Shown: positions 16,435 to 25,158 of the stretch, one piece after another
Layout: the number at the start of each line of letters is the position of its first letter
Numbering within the stretch: position 1 is the first letter of the stretch
DNA from: Mesorhizobium terrae
Lineage (GTDB): Bacteria > Pseudomonadota > Alphaproteobacteria > Rhizobiales > Rhizobiaceae
Assembly (NCBI RefSeq): GCF_008727715.1
Contig: NZ_CP044218.1
Location: forward strand, 682,001 to 746,000
DNA: 64,000 nt
Direction: 5' to 3'
Notes under the pieces: model-generated
Databases searched by the model: none
Told to the model about the DNA's origin: nothing
What the model saw: the letters and a program-made list of their open reading frames with translations, nothing else
Program-made: the position numbers and the translations under genes

Positions 16435-17409
16435 ATGAGCGCTCACTCGACCCGAAAGCTTGAAGGTGGCGCAGGCAAGCTTGCGTTGCGTGCCGTTGCG
16501 AGCGGTGCCACAAGCCTGGTCCCTGACAAACCCGCGACGCTGGCCGTCACCCGCGGTTTCCACAATGGGGCCAGCCTGGAATTGACCGAACCATCCTATG
16601 TGATCGGCTCGGACGGCGCTTCGGATATCGTCCTCAGGGATCCAGGAATCGCAGCGCTCCACGCCAGGCTTCACCGCAAGGGTAACCTGGTTGAAATCGA
16701 AGCCATCGGCGGCGACCTGGAACTTGCCGGCGGCGAAACCATCTGGAAGGGTCAGGGTTGCCGGCGCCGCCTGCCGCTCGGCATTTCGCTGGGCGACGCA
16801 CAGTTACGCCTCACGGGACCTGCTCCCACAAAGAGCCGATGGTCGCTGCCGCGACGCCCGTTGCTAGCAGGGGGTGTTCTCATCGCCGCGGTTTTTGCGA
16901 TTTCCATCGCAGCCAATGGCCTGTCCATCGCAAAGACCGATGACAAGCCAGCCAGCCTCGCGCTCGCCGACGGCGAAGTAACGGGCAGCGTTCCCGGAAA
17001 CGGCGCCGACGCGGAACATCTGGCGGCAGCGCAGGCTGAATTGACAGCGCGCCTCGCACAATCTGGTCTGGAGACCGTTGCCGTCGGACGCTCGTCTGAA
17101 CGTCTTGTCGTATCGGGCACGATACCCAATGCGCAATCAGGTACCTGGACCGAAGTCCGTTTGTGGTTCGACCAGAAATTCGGTCAAGTGCCGCTTGTTT
17201 CGAACATCGCCGTTGGCGATGCCGCGCAACCGCCGCGCCTCACCTTGCAGGCAATCTGGTACGGCGAACGGCCCTATGTAATCGCCGGGGATGGAACACG
17301 GTATCACGAAGGCGCTTTCACGAATGACGGCTGGACGATCAAGGAGATCGGCCAGACCGCGCTTGTGCTGACCAAGGGCGGCGCCACGGTCGCGCTGAAA
17401 TACCAGTGA
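16435..17409 (+). CDS. sctD: T3SS inner-membrane ring protein SctD (FHA domain)
   Basis: The ATG at 16435 lies nine bases after GGAGG; a TTG at 16426 is too close to that site. The 324-residue product has a cytoplasmic FHA-like domain (about 35-125: LELTEPSYVIGSDGASDIVLRDPGIAALHARLHR), one transmembrane segment (about 143-163: LLAGGVLIAAVFAISIAANG) and a periplasmic region with a BON-like ring-building fold (AAQAELTARLAQSGLETVAV...LVVSGTI). That is the architecture of SctD/YscD/PrgH, which forms the outer part of the inner-membrane ring with SctJ and contacts SctK on the cytoplasmic side. Confidence 0.85.
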   Translation: MSAHSTRKLEGGAGKLALRAVASGATSLVPDKPATLAVTRGFHNGASLELTEPSYVIGSDGASDIVLRDPGIAALHARLHRKGNLVEIEAIGGDLELAGGETIWKGQGCRRRLPLGISLGDAQLRLTGPAPTKSRWSLPRRPLLAGGVLIAAVFAISIAANGLSIAKTDDKPASLALADGEVTGSVPGNGADAEHLAAAQAELTARLAQSGLETVAVGRSSERLVVSGTIPNAQSGTWTEVRLWFDQKFGQVPLVSNIAVGDAAQPPRLTLQAIWYGERPYVIAGDGTRYHEGAFTNDGWTIKEIGQTALVLTKGGATVALKYQ

Positions 17410-17831
17410 GCCGCCGCGTTGATGGGCCACGTTTCGACGCAAGACCGGAATCGATCGGCCGGGATGCGGACGCGTCGCCCGCACAACCGATCGAACGCCG
17501 GCGTCTGAATGGCATCAACCGGCGCAAGGCGAAGGGCGCAAACTCCACCTCCGGTGCCGAAGGGCTTGAAACAGAGGCTTTCAACGGACCATCGGCAGGT
17601 ACCGGCGGCAAATCGCTCGATGAAATTCTCGCCGAGTTCGTCATGCCGGAAATCCCCGAGCCGGCGATCCTGCGGCGTTCGGTTCCCATACTGCACCATT
17701 TCATCACGGAGATTGTACCCGATCTTGAGGGCGGAGAGCCGCTGAGAGCGCTCGCCAGGACGTTGATGGAAGACGAGATCGAGCGGCATCGGGAACTGCT
17801 CGGACGTCTGCAAGGAGGGACTGGAATCTGA
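17406..17831 (+). CDS. Small T3SS cluster protein of unknown role (sctD-sctV interval)
   Basis: The GTG start overlaps the sctD stop by four bases. The 141-residue product has a basic, disordered first half (residues 1-65) and a predicted helical second half (LDEILAEFVMPEIPEPAILR, LHHFITEIVPDLEGGEPLRA, EDEIERHRELLGRL). It has no signal peptide or membrane segment. Its place just before the TPR-like gene and sctV recalls the y4yQ-y4yS pair that precedes rhcV in rhizobial T3SS loci, and it may be a chaperone or regulatory partner. Sequence alone does not identify it. Confidence 0.75.
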   Translation: MSRRVDGPRFDARPESIGRDADASPAQPIERRRLNGINRRKAKGANSTSGAEGLETEAFNGPSAGTGGKSLDEILAEFVMPEIPEPAILRRSVPILHHFITEIVPDLEGGEPLRALARTLMEDEIERHRELLGRLQGGTGI

Positions 17832-18160
17832 CCGGGCCGCATGAGGCTGCACATCTGCTGCATGTCCTTGGCCATCTCTACGGATGTCACGGCCAGGCCA
17901 GGCGGGGTGCGGTCTATCTGTTGATTGCGGCACAGCTTTCGCCGGAAGACTCCGGCGTACTGAGAACATTGGCACACCTGCTCATATTGGACGGAGAAGC
18001 CGACAAGGCGCTCGCCACGATCGCCAGGTTGGAGACATTGGAAGGAATGCAACACCCCACCCTTCACCTCCTAAAGAGCCGCGCTCTGCTTGTGGCCGGG
18101 CGCAAGACGGAAGCGCGCGAAGCCTTCCAGCGCTTTCTGGCAAAAAGGCAGGTGCAATGA
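17828..18160 (+). CDS. TPR/chaperone-like T3SS cluster protein, probable CTG start
   Basis: The reading frame shows coding-type sequence (LTGPHEAAHLLHVLGHLYG... QLSPEDSGVLRTLAHLLILD, LHLLKSRALLVAGRKTEARE) well upstream of the first TTG at 17921, and no ATG or GTG lies in that stretch. A CTG at 17828 overlaps the preceding stop (CTGA) and has AAGGAGGG eight bases upstream, so it is the best start, giving 110 residues. The helical repeats resemble TPR-type SctG/Y4yS proteins that act as chaperones for needle or regulatory subunits. The stop overlaps the sctV ATG (ATGA). If translation starts at 17921 the first TPR helix pair is lost. Confidence 0.72.
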   Translation: MTGPHEAAHLLHVLGHLYGCHGQARRGAVYLLIAAQLSPEDSGVLRTLAHLLILDGEADKALATIARLETLEGMQHPTLHLLKSRALLVAGRKTEAREAFQRFLAKRQVQ

Positions 18161-20310
18161 CCTTTTCGCAACGGCTGCTGCAACTGCTCGGCAAAGCCTC
18201 CCAACGCGGCGATCTGGTCATTGCCGTGCTGATGCTGGTGGCCGTGGTGATGATGTTGATCCCGCTGCCGACCTTCCTGGTCGACACGCTGATCACCGCC
18301 AACATCGCGCTCAGCGTCCTCATCCTGCTGGTCGCCTTTTATGTCTCGCATCCGCTTGAATTTTCGTCGCTGCCTTCCGTCATCCTGATCGCGACGCTGT
18401 TTCGCCTGGCAATCACCATCACGACGACCCGCCTGATTCTGCTGCAGGCCGATGCCGGCGAGATCATCTCGGCCTTCGGCAATTTCGTCGTCGGCGGCAG
18501 CATCGCGGTGGGGCTGGTGGTTTTCCTCATCATCACCGTGGCGCAGTTCATCGTCATCGCGCGCGGTGCCGAGCGTGTTGCCGAAGTGGCCGCGCGCTTT
18601 ACGCTCGACGCGTTACCCGGCAAGCAGATGAGCATCGACGCCGAGCTCAGGAACGGCGACATCGACCAGGTCGAAGCCAGACACCTGCGCCGGCAGCTCG
18701 AGCGCGAAAGCCAGCTTTTCGGTGCGATGGACGGCGCCATGAAATTCGTCAAGGGCGACGTCATCGCCGGCATCGTCATCATCCTTGTGAACCTCATCGG
18801 CGGTTTTACCGTTGGCACGTTGCAGCACGGCATGTCGATCGGCAAGGCGGCGTCGACCTATTCGCTGCTCACGGTCGGCGACGGCCTTGTGGCGCAGATC
18901 CCTGCCCTGCTCGTCGCGATCGCGGCCGGCACGATGGTGACGCGTGTCGGCGGCGCCGACGGTACGGAGGATCTCGGCAGGCAGATCAGCTTCCAGTTGC
19001 TGCGCGATCCGCGCGCCCTCGGCCTTGCCGCGCTGATCATGATGGGACTGGCGCTGGTGCCGGGTTTTCCCAGCCTTGTCTTCGTCGCGCTCGGCATCGC
19101 CTTCGGTGCAGGCGCCTTCATGATCCATCGTAATACACGTCGCGAAGACGAACCGGCGGAAACCCTGCCCGCAACGACACGGCAAGAGCCCGAAAATGCG
19201 ACCGCGCTCGCGGAGAACGCCAGGCCGCTGCTCGGCTCCAGCCGCATCGTGGTCAGGCTTGGAAAGGCGCTGGCTACCGAAGTGGCAGAGCCGCAATTTC
19301 GCCAGCGGACCGAAGCGATGGGTCGAAAGATATTCGAGGATCTCGGTGTCGAGATTCCACCCATCGGGGTTGACGTCAACGAGACGATCGCGCCGCGCAA
19401 CATCCGCATCGACCTCGAAGGTGTGCCGATCGTGGAAGCCGAGATTCCGGCCGACCAGGTGCTCGTCGAAACCGAGGCAAGCCATCTCGAACTGCTCAGC
19501 CTCAGTTATGAGGAAGGTGCTGCGCTCGTCGGCCAGCGCAAATTCTCCTGGGTCGATCGGGACGGCGTTTCCGCGCTCGAAGAGGCACAATTGCCTTATT
19601 TGGAACCGCTCGACATCGCTTCCAAATGGACCGCGCATGCGCTCCAGCTCTATTGCGGCCATTTCGTCGGCATCCAGGAAACGCGCAAGCTGCTCTCCGA
19701 AATGGAGACGGATTATGCCGACCTGGTGCGGCAGGCCGTCGAGATCGTACCGTTGCAGAAGATCGCCGACGTGCTGAGGCGGCTGGTGGCTGAAAACGTG
19801 CCGATCCGCAATCTGCGGCTCGTGCTGGAAGCACTGGTCGAGGCGGGACAGCGCGACCAGGATGTTGTCCAGCTTACCGAGCATGTGCGAACGGCGTTGC
19901 GGCGGCAGATCAGTTTCCGCGTTGCCGACCGCAACAACATCATCTCCGCCTATGTGTTGCAACGCTCTGCCGAGGATATCCTGCGCGAAGCGGTACAGAC
20001 GACATCGACCGGAGCCTTTCTCAACACAGCCGACGCCGCCGTGCAGGCGCTGGCCGCGGAGATCGAGCGTCACCTTTCGCGGGCAGCCGCCAGTGTTTCG
20101 CCCGTGATCGTGACGGCGGCCGATATACGCCGCCACTTGCGCGCGCTTCTGGTGCAGAACGGCATCGAACTGCCGGTTCTTTCCTTTCCGGAACTCGCGC
20201 CTGAATTCAACGTCCAGCCGCTGGCAACGATCTCGGGAAATTCGGGGCGATCCAGAACCCCATCGCTGCCTTCGGCCGGCGCGTTGGGTGGGCAAAACAC
20301 CGCCGGATGA
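18157..20310 (+). CDS. sctV: T3SS export gate protein SctV (RhcV, FHIPEP family)
   Basis: The ATG at 18157 overlaps the previous stop; the open frame extends upstream to 17884 only by chance. The 717-residue product has seven or eight N-terminal transmembrane segments (to about residue 320) containing the family signature FTLDALPGKQMSIDAELRNG, and a large cytoplasmic domain (about 355-700) that forms the nonameric ring receiving substrates. The length is normal for SctV/FlhA. It is the most conserved part of the locus and identifies this as a non-flagellar or flagellar-type export gate; neighbours (secretin, SctD, SctJ) show it is a T3SS. Confidence 0.97.
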   Translation: MTFSQRLLQLLGKASQRGDLVIAVLMLVAVVMMLIPLPTFLVDTLITANIALSVLILLVAFYVSHPLEFSSLPSVILIATLFRLAITITTTRLILLQADAGEIISAFGNFVVGGSIAVGLVVFLIITVAQFIVIARGAERVAEVAARFTLDALPGKQMSIDAELRNGDIDQVEARHLRRQLERESQLFGAMDGAMKFVKGDVIAGIVIILVNLIGGFTVGTLQHGMSIGKAASTYSLLTVGDGLVAQIPALLVAIAAGTMVTRVGGADGTEDLGRQISFQLLRDPRALGLAALIMMGLALVPGFPSLVFVALGIAFGAGAFMIHRNTRREDEPAETLPATTRQEPENATALAENARPLLGSSRIVVRLGKALATEVAEPQFRQRTEAMGRKIFEDLGVEIPPIGVDVNETIAPRNIRIDLEGVPIVEAEIPADQVLVETEASHLELLSLSYEEGAALVGQRKFSWVDRDGVSALEEAQLPYLEPLDIASKWTAHALQLYCGHFVGIQETRKLLSEMETDYADLVRQAVEIVPLQKIADVLRRLVAENVPIRNLRLVLEALVEAGQRDQDVVQLTEHVRTALRRQISFRVADRNNIISAYVLQRSAEDILREAVQTTSTGAFLNTADAAVQALAAEIERHLSRAAASVSPVIVTAADIRRHLRALLVQNGIELPVLSFPELAPEFNVQPLATISGNSGRSRTPSLPSAGALGGQNTAG

Positions 20311-21734
20311 ACAGGGACGAAAAGCAACGGCATCGGGGACCAACGAATGCCGGCCATGATCGAGAGAGGGACTGCATGCCTAGCCGCCATACCACGAGAG
20401 CCGAACGACGATACAGCTGTTCGGCCCTGATGAAAATGTCGCGGCTGGCGCTCGCCCTTACGGTTTTCCTGATGGGTCTTATTTCAACACTGACGAACCT
20501 CGGAGCGCAGGAGATTTCGGGTTTGCCAGCGCAGCCGACGGTGGACCTGCCCGTTGGGCAGGGACGTCTGTTGCGCTTCAGCGAACCGGTCGAATCCGTG
20601 CTGATCGCCGATACGACGATCGCCGACCTGCAGATCGTCTCACCGGGGCTGGTCTATGTCTTCGGCCTGAAGCCCGGCCTGACCAATCTCATCGCGATTA
20701 CCGCCGACGAACGCATCAAGGCGACGGCCCAGTTTCGTGTGACCGCCGATATCTCTTCAGCCAATCAGGCCAAAAAGGCGATGCGCCCGAATTCGGCGAC
20801 CAATCTCGCCATTTTCGGCAACCGCATCGTCACGACCGGGGAAGCCCGTGGCGTCGAGGAGGCGACCGACATGGACAACATTGCCCGCACCTTCTCCCCG
20901 CCAGAACAGCCGCCGATCAACAACATGACGGTGGGCGGCTCGCAGCAGGTCAACATCCGGGTGCGTTTCGCCGAGGTTTCGCGCACGGAACTGCAATCCT
21001 ACGGCGTGGATTGGAACGTCGGCTACAAGAGCGCCGGCTTCGAATTCAACATGTTTCAGAACAATGGCGTACCGAGCGGCAACAATGGAAACTTCGGCCT
21101 CAACCTGAGCCAGGACCACGGCATAAACTTCGATATTCTCATCGAGGCGCTCCAGCGCAACGGTATCGTCAAGATCCTGGCTGAGCCGAACCTGACGGCC
21201 GTGACCGGCCAGACGGCGAAATTCCTGGCTGGCGGCGAAATCCCTATACCCATTCCTCAAGGCAACAACGTCGTCACGGTGCAATACAAGCAATTCGGCG
21301 TGTCGCTGGGGTTTACGCCGACGCTGATCGGTCGCAACCGGATCGCTCTCAACGTGCAGCCGGAGGTCAGCTCATTGTCCGACAGTGGCGCCACCGTTGG
21401 TGCCAACGGCTTCCAGTTGCCGAGCTTCGTCGTGCGCCGTGCCGACACCACCGTCGAGGTGGCAAGTGGTCAGACCTTCGCCATCGCTGGCCTGTTCCAG
21501 CAACGCACCGCGCGCAATGTCGAGAAATTCCCGGTGCTTGGCGACGTGCCGGTGCTTGGACCACTGTTTCAGTCGCAGCGTTTCCAACGTGAGGAAACCG
21601 AACTCGTCATCCTGATCACACCCTATCTGGTCGAGCCGGTGCGCGACGGCCTCGCTACCCCTCAGGACCGTCCGGCGAAACGCGCAAAGCGCAAGGCCAA
21701 GGGTGGCTCGTCCGTTGGCCTGATCGTCAAATAG
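20307..21734 (+). CDS. rhcC2: T3SS secretin C-terminal part (RhcC2), Tad/CpaC-like
   Basis: The ATG at 20307 overlaps the sctV stop; a start at 20376 with GAGAGGG, or at 20430 directly before the hydrophobic signal sequence (LALALTVFLMGLIS), is also possible because the first 40 residues are not signal-like. The mature part has a pilus-assembly N-terminal domain (QGRLLRFSEPVESVLIADTT, IADLQIVSPGLVYVFGLKPG) as in CpaC/RcpA of Tad pili, a BON-like segment, and the secretin barrel ending FPVLGDVPVLGPLFQSQRF and ETELVILITPYLVEPV. It forms the outer-membrane ring together with RhcC1. A Tad-derived secretin in rhizobial T3SSs is known from comparative studies of T3SS evolution. Confidence 0.92.
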   Translation: MNRDEKQRHRGPTNAGHDRERDCMPSRHTTRAERRYSCSALMKMSRLALALTVFLMGLISTLTNLGAQEISGLPAQPTVDLPVGQGRLLRFSEPVESVLIADTTIADLQIVSPGLVYVFGLKPGLTNLIAITADERIKATAQFRVTADISSANQAKKAMRPNSATNLAIFGNRIVTTGEARGVEEATDMDNIARTFSPPEQPPINNMTVGGSQQVNIRVRFAEVSRTELQSYGVDWNVGYKSAGFEFNMFQNNGVPSGNNGNFGLNLSQDHGINFDILIEALQRNGIVKILAEPNLTAVTGQTAKFLAGGEIPIPIPQGNNVVTVQYKQFGVSLGFTPTLIGRNRIALNVQPEVSSLSDSGATVGANGFQLPSFVVRRADTTVEVASGQTFAIAGLFQQRTARNVEKFPVLGDVPVLGPLFQSQRFQREETELVILITPYLVEPVRDGLATPQDRPAKRAKRKAKGGSSVGLIVK

Positions 21735-21744
21735 GAGAAGCGCG

Positions 21745-22179
21745 ATGAACGTGTCGAGCACCTTTTATGCTGTCATCCCGGCTATCCTCTTGTGCGGCTG
21801 TGTCGGCAACACCAGACCCGAGCAGGACTATTCGCCGGGTTACAGCTACGTGGCGACCGGCACCGGCGGCTCTGACAAGAGCGTGTCCGGCTCGGTTCTG
21901 GCGCCTGACGCCTGCCTGAACGAACCGGCCGACGACGACAATCCACCGGCCGCCTCATCGGCCAGCCTGACGCGGGTTTCCGGCGTCGGCTCGCACCTGC
22001 CGCCGGGCTGCTCCAATGCCTACAACCTGCAGCGCATGGTCGAGAGTCAACGCGACCTGGTCGAAGGTCGCCGCATGGGGCCCGCCGCAGCAGGTCCGAC
22101 GGCGCGCGCCGCGCGTCGTTATCTCGACGGCGAGAAGCCGGAGCCGTCTGCCGAGACCCCTAACATGACGACCAATTAG
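21745..22179 (+). CDS. Small lipoprotein, CpaD-like (Tad-type secretin partner)
   Basis: The 144-residue product has a lipoprotein signal ending LLCGC (lipid-modified Cys at about residue 19). Its middle and end carry LAPDACLNEP, SHLPPGCSNAYNLQRMVESQ and DLVEGRRMGPA, the pattern of the CpaD family of outer-membrane lipoproteins that accompany Tad secretins. It starts ten bases after the secretin stop (AGGAG site). A role as pilotin or stabiliser of the RhcC2 ring is inferred from this pairing. Confidence 0.78.
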   Translation: MNVSSTFYAVIPAILLCGCVGNTRPEQDYSPGYSYVATGTGGSDKSVSGSVLAPDACLNEPADDDNPPAASSASLTRVSGVGSHLPPGCSNAYNLQRMVESQRDLVEGRRMGPAAAGPTARAARRYLDGEKPEPSAETPNMTTN

Positions 22180-22253
22180 CCAATGGCGCCGTCTCCAGGA
22201 CGGCGCGGCCGTGATGAGTTCGCAAACCGACGATAGAAGGTGAACGGGGAGAG

Positions 22254-23057
22254 ATGGATATGCGTGTCGTTTTCCTGCCGGCTTTGGCGATCCTGACGCT
22301 GGCGGCCTGCCAGACAGGGACCCAAAGCGCCGTCAATCAAAAGAGTGCTGCCCCGGCCTCGCCGTCGGAGCGCCTGATCAAGCTCGCCGACGACATTGCA
22401 AAGCGCGGCGACAGCGATACGGCGATCGCACTCTACCAGAAGGCCGCGGCCTTGCCCGATGCGCGTCCAAGCGCTTATGTCAAAACCGGTGACGCCTACA
22501 TGCGTGCCGGCGAACCGGACCAGGCCGCCAAGGCCTATCAAGCGGCACTGGCCAAGGCGCCGAACAATGGCGAAGCGATGCTTGGCCTCGGTTCAGCGAT
22601 GATGGATGCCGGCGACTACAATGCGGGTATGCGGGCGCTTGCCCAGGCGGCACCGCTGGTCAACACAAGCAGTTCCTATAACCGGCTCGGCGTGGCGCAG
22701 ACGCTTTCAGGCCACACGCAGGAAGCACAGGTCACCTTTGGCCAGGCACTCAAGATGGCGCCTGGCGACCTCGATATCGAGACCAACATGGCTCTGGCGG
22801 CCGGGCTTGAAGGCAATGCCGGCGTGGCGCTGCCATTGGCGCAAAAGCTCGTCAGCGCCTCCAATGCACAATTGCATCACAAGCGCGACGCCGTCATCGT
22901 CTACGGCCTGCTGGGTCAGGGCGATCAGCTTCGCGCCGCCCCGCCGGTCGGCCTGCCAACGCAGGAGATCAACAAGCTGTTGTCTCAGGCGCAGTCCATC
23001 CGCGCCAAGGGCAGCACGCAGGCCAGGGCCCAGGCGCTAGGCTCCGTCCTAGGTTAG
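22254..23057 (+). CDS. TPR lipoprotein, TadD-like
   Basis: The 267-residue product begins with a lipoprotein signal ending LAACQ (Cys at about residue 19) and then carries several tetratricopeptide repeats (DTAIALYQKAAALPDARPSA, QAAKAYQAALAKAPNNGEAM, AQVTFGQALKMAPGDLDIET). TadD proteins are TPR lipoproteins encoded with CpaC-type secretins and are thought to help assemble the outer-membrane ring. It lies between the CpaD-like gene and sctU, so secretin, CpaD-like and TadD-like genes form one imported block within the T3SS operon. A GGGGAGAG site precedes the ATG at 22254. Confidence 0.85.
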   Translation: MDMRVVFLPALAILTLAACQTGTQSAVNQKSAAPASPSERLIKLADDIAKRGDSDTAIALYQKAAALPDARPSAYVKTGDAYMRAGEPDQAAKAYQAALAKAPNNGEAMLGLGSAMMDAGDYNAGMRALAQAAPLVNTSSSYNRLGVAQTLSGHTQEAQVTFGQALKMAPGDLDIETNMALAAGLEGNAGVALPLAQKLVSASNAQLHHKRDAVIVYGLLGQGDQLRAAPPVGLPTQEINKLLSQAQSIRAKGSTQARAQALGSVLG

Positions 23058-23082
23058 CAACAGGACCCGGCAGGCTGGCGAC

Positions 23083-24123
23083 ATGGCCGAAGAAGCTGAG
23101 GAAAAAAGACTACCGGCATCCGACAAGAAGCTGCGCGATGCCAAACGCAAGGGCCAGGCCTCGCAAAGCCGCGACTTTGTTTCAGGCTTCGGCCTGTGCG
23201 CTGCCCTTGCCTATATCTATCTCGTCTGGCCGAGCGCCTTGGCGCATTTTTCCGAACTGGTCGACACGATAACCGACTACAACGTCCCGTTCGGCGAAAT
23301 TTTGCTACGCAGCGGCCGTCACGCCTTTTTCCTGCTTATGTTCGTCACCGTCCCGTTGGCTGGGATCGTGGTCGTGACCACGATCGTCTTCGGCATGCTG
23401 GCGACGTTCGGCCCGGTCTTTTCCTTCGAAACCGTCAAACCGCAATTCGACCACATCAATCCGGCGAAGGGCCTGCAGAAGATCATGTCTGTGCGCAATG
23501 TCGTCGAGTTCGCGAAGGGCTTGGCCAAGCTGACATTCCTGTCCGCCCTGTTCGTCGTGATCCTGGTGCAGTGGCTGCAACCGCTTTTCGACGCGCCGGG
23601 ATGCGGCATGTCCTGCATGACGCCAATGCTGTGGGGCGTGATGGTTCCAGTCGGCGTTTCGGCAGCCCTTGCCTTCCTCGCCATCGGCATTCTCGACGTG
23701 CCGCTGCAGCGTTGGCTGTTCCTGCGCGACATGCGCATGACCACGACCGAGTACAAGCGCGAACAGAAGGACATGGAAGGCGATCCGCTCATACGCCAGG
23801 AACAGCGACGCCAGCGGCGGGAAGCCGTGCAGCGGCCGGCACGACTGGGTGTCCAGAACGCCGTCATCGTGTTCGCCGGAGACGAACTGGCGGTGGGGTT
23901 GCGCTACATCAAAGGCGAAACGCCGGTTCCGACAATCGTGGCCAAGGGACAGGGCCGCGCGGCGCTTGATATGATTTCCCAGTCTCGGGCAGCCGGCATC
24001 CCCGTCGTGCAAGACGCCGCCCTAGCCCAGGATCTTTTTGAAAAGACCAATATCGGGAATTACGTCGGCCAGGCCATGTTCTCGCCGATCGTGCGTCATC
24101 TCGTCCGTCACAGGCTAACCTGA
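23083..24123 (+). CDS. sctU: T3SS switch protein SctU (RhcU) lacking the NPTH cleavage motif
   Basis: The 346-residue product has four N-terminal transmembrane segments (to about residue 215), then the cytoplasmic linker (TEYKREQKDMEGDPLIRQEQ) and the C-terminal domain of the FlhB/YscU family. The family self-cleaves between Asn and Pro of a near-invariant NPTH motif to switch substrate class. Here the aligned stretch reads NAVIVFAGDELAVGLRYIKG: the four residues at NPTH are Ala265-Gly266-Asp267-Glu268, while the flanking hydrophobic strand and the downstream TPVPTIVAKGQG are normal. Self-cleavage by the known mechanism would be impossible. Length and everything else are regular, so it is not an obvious pseudogene. 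It is the last gene of the rightward operon. Confidence 0.93.
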   Translation: MAEEAEEKRLPASDKKLRDAKRKGQASQSRDFVSGFGLCAALAYIYLVWPSALAHFSELVDTITDYNVPFGEILLRSGRHAFFLLMFVTVPLAGIVVVTTIVFGMLATFGPVFSFETVKPQFDHINPAKGLQKIMSVRNVVEFAKGLAKLTFLSALFVVILVQWLQPLFDAPGCGMSCMTPMLWGVMVPVGVSAALAFLAIGILDVPLQRWLFLRDMRMTTTEYKREQKDMEGDPLIRQEQRRQRREAVQRPARLGVQNAVIVFAGDELAVGLRYIKGETPVPTIVAKGQGRAALDMISQSRAAGIPVVQDAALAQDLFEKTNIGNYVGQAMFSPIVRHLVRHRLT

Positions 24124-24231
24124 TCCTCGCCACAACAGGGCGAATTATTGGGCACGCCACTTGCATATCAAGCAGTTCCATTATCATTGGCCATTAGACG
24201 ATCGCGATCACAATCCCCCGACATCCCTCTT

Positions 24232-25095
24232 TCAAGACGCCTTGATCCGAAAATTCTGGTAGTCGGATTTCGCTTGCAATAACCGCAGAATACTCTCACG
24301 CGAACCGCGGACATGGGCGCGTGCCAAAGCACCGGCCCGCTCAGAATTGCCGGCGCAAATCGCTTCGACAATCTCAGCATGTTCATCGCGAGCGATCTTC
24401 CATTCATCCAACCACAGCAGTTCGGTCCAGATATAGTGCTGGCATTTGTCCAGAATACCGCACAGCATCTCATGCAGCATGACATTGCCGCTGATCTCGG
24501 CGATGACACGATGGAGGTCTATACCAACCTCGAGTTCCTGGAATTTTTCCTGTGTGGTGCGATCGGGAATGGCTGCCAGTTGCTCGGCTTCCGCAAGCAT
24601 GGCGCGCAGCCGGGCTTTGTCCTGAACAGTCGCGGCAACGGCAGCCAGTTCGGTCGCGTGGCCGTCGAGCAATTCGCGGATGTCAAACGCTTCGCGAAAC
24701 ATGTTGATGTCGAATTCGGTGACGGCGTAGCCCTGGCGCGGCCGACCGGTGACCAAGCCGTCGCGCTCCAGGCGATTGAACGCTTCACGCACCGGCGTGC
24801 GGCTGACTTTGAGTTTCGCTGCGATGTCACTCTCGGTGACGCGCGATCCGGGTGGAACCTGACCGGTTACAATCATTGCTTTGAGGGCGGAGTAGACGGA
24901 ATCGCGTAAGGTATTTTTGGTTTTTTTGGCCAAGGCTGGTTCCAGTTCTCCGGCCGTTTCGCCGGCGGTCTTAACGCTTCTCGCATAGCTGTATGCAAAT
25001 TCGGCCCTGTTTGTCACGACCGATACGCCGTGGTGCGGCTCTGGAATTGGGCTAGTCCTCAGCCGCTGTTGACATTGCAAACCCTCCAGGTACAT
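24232..25095 (-). CDS. GntR-family (FadR/FCD type) regulator
   Basis: The product (287 residues from the ATG at 25095, or 261 from a GTG at 25017) has a winged helix-turn-helix (YSALKAMIVTGQVPPGSRVT, AAKLKVSRTPVREAFNRLER) and an FCD ligand domain with its metal-binding type histidines (IDLHRVIAEISGN, DEHAEIVEAI, ARAHVRGS). It is divergent from the ABC transporter operon starting at 25159 and is its likely local regulator. The palindrome TTGTATACAA lies between them. The start is uncertain because the region before about residue 55 is poorly conserved in type and neither start has a good ribosome site. Confidence 0.88.
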   Translation of the reverse strand: MYLEGLQCQQRLRTSPIPEPHHGVSVVTNRAEFAYSYARSVKTAGETAGELEPALAKKTKNTLRDSVYSALKAMIVTGQVPPGSRVTESDIAAKLKVSRTPVREAFNRLERDGLVTGRPRQGYAVTEFDINMFREAFDIRELLDGHATELAAVAATVQDKARLRAMLAEAEQLAAIPDRTTQEKFQELEVGIDLHRVIAEISGNVMLHEMLCGILDKCQHYIWTELLWLDEWKIARDEHAEIVEAICAGNSERAGALARAHVRGSRESILRLLQAKSDYQNFRIKAS

Positions 25096-25109
25096 TTAAT
25101 TGTATACAA
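25069..25109 (+). promoter_or_regulatory. Promoter and GntR-type palindromic operator for the ABC/ggt operon
   Basis: A -35-like TTGACA (25069-25074) is followed after 16 bases by TACATT (25091-25096). The perfect ten-base palindrome TTGTATACAA (25100-25109) covers the expected transcription start. FadR-subfamily GntR regulators bind T-x-GT-x-AC-x-A palindromes of this kind. On the other strand TTGCAT, a 17-base gap and TACAAT give a possible promoter for the GntR gene through the same site, suggesting autoregulation. Confidence 0.5.
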
Positions 25110-25158
25110 AATCGCATGCGAATGCAAAGCGATGGGAACACTGGCTGGAGCGTTGAAA

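Noticed and set aside
18613..20343. A 576-codon frame antisense to sctV
   Set aside because: Same type of codon-bias shadow; sctV is one of the best supported genes of the window.
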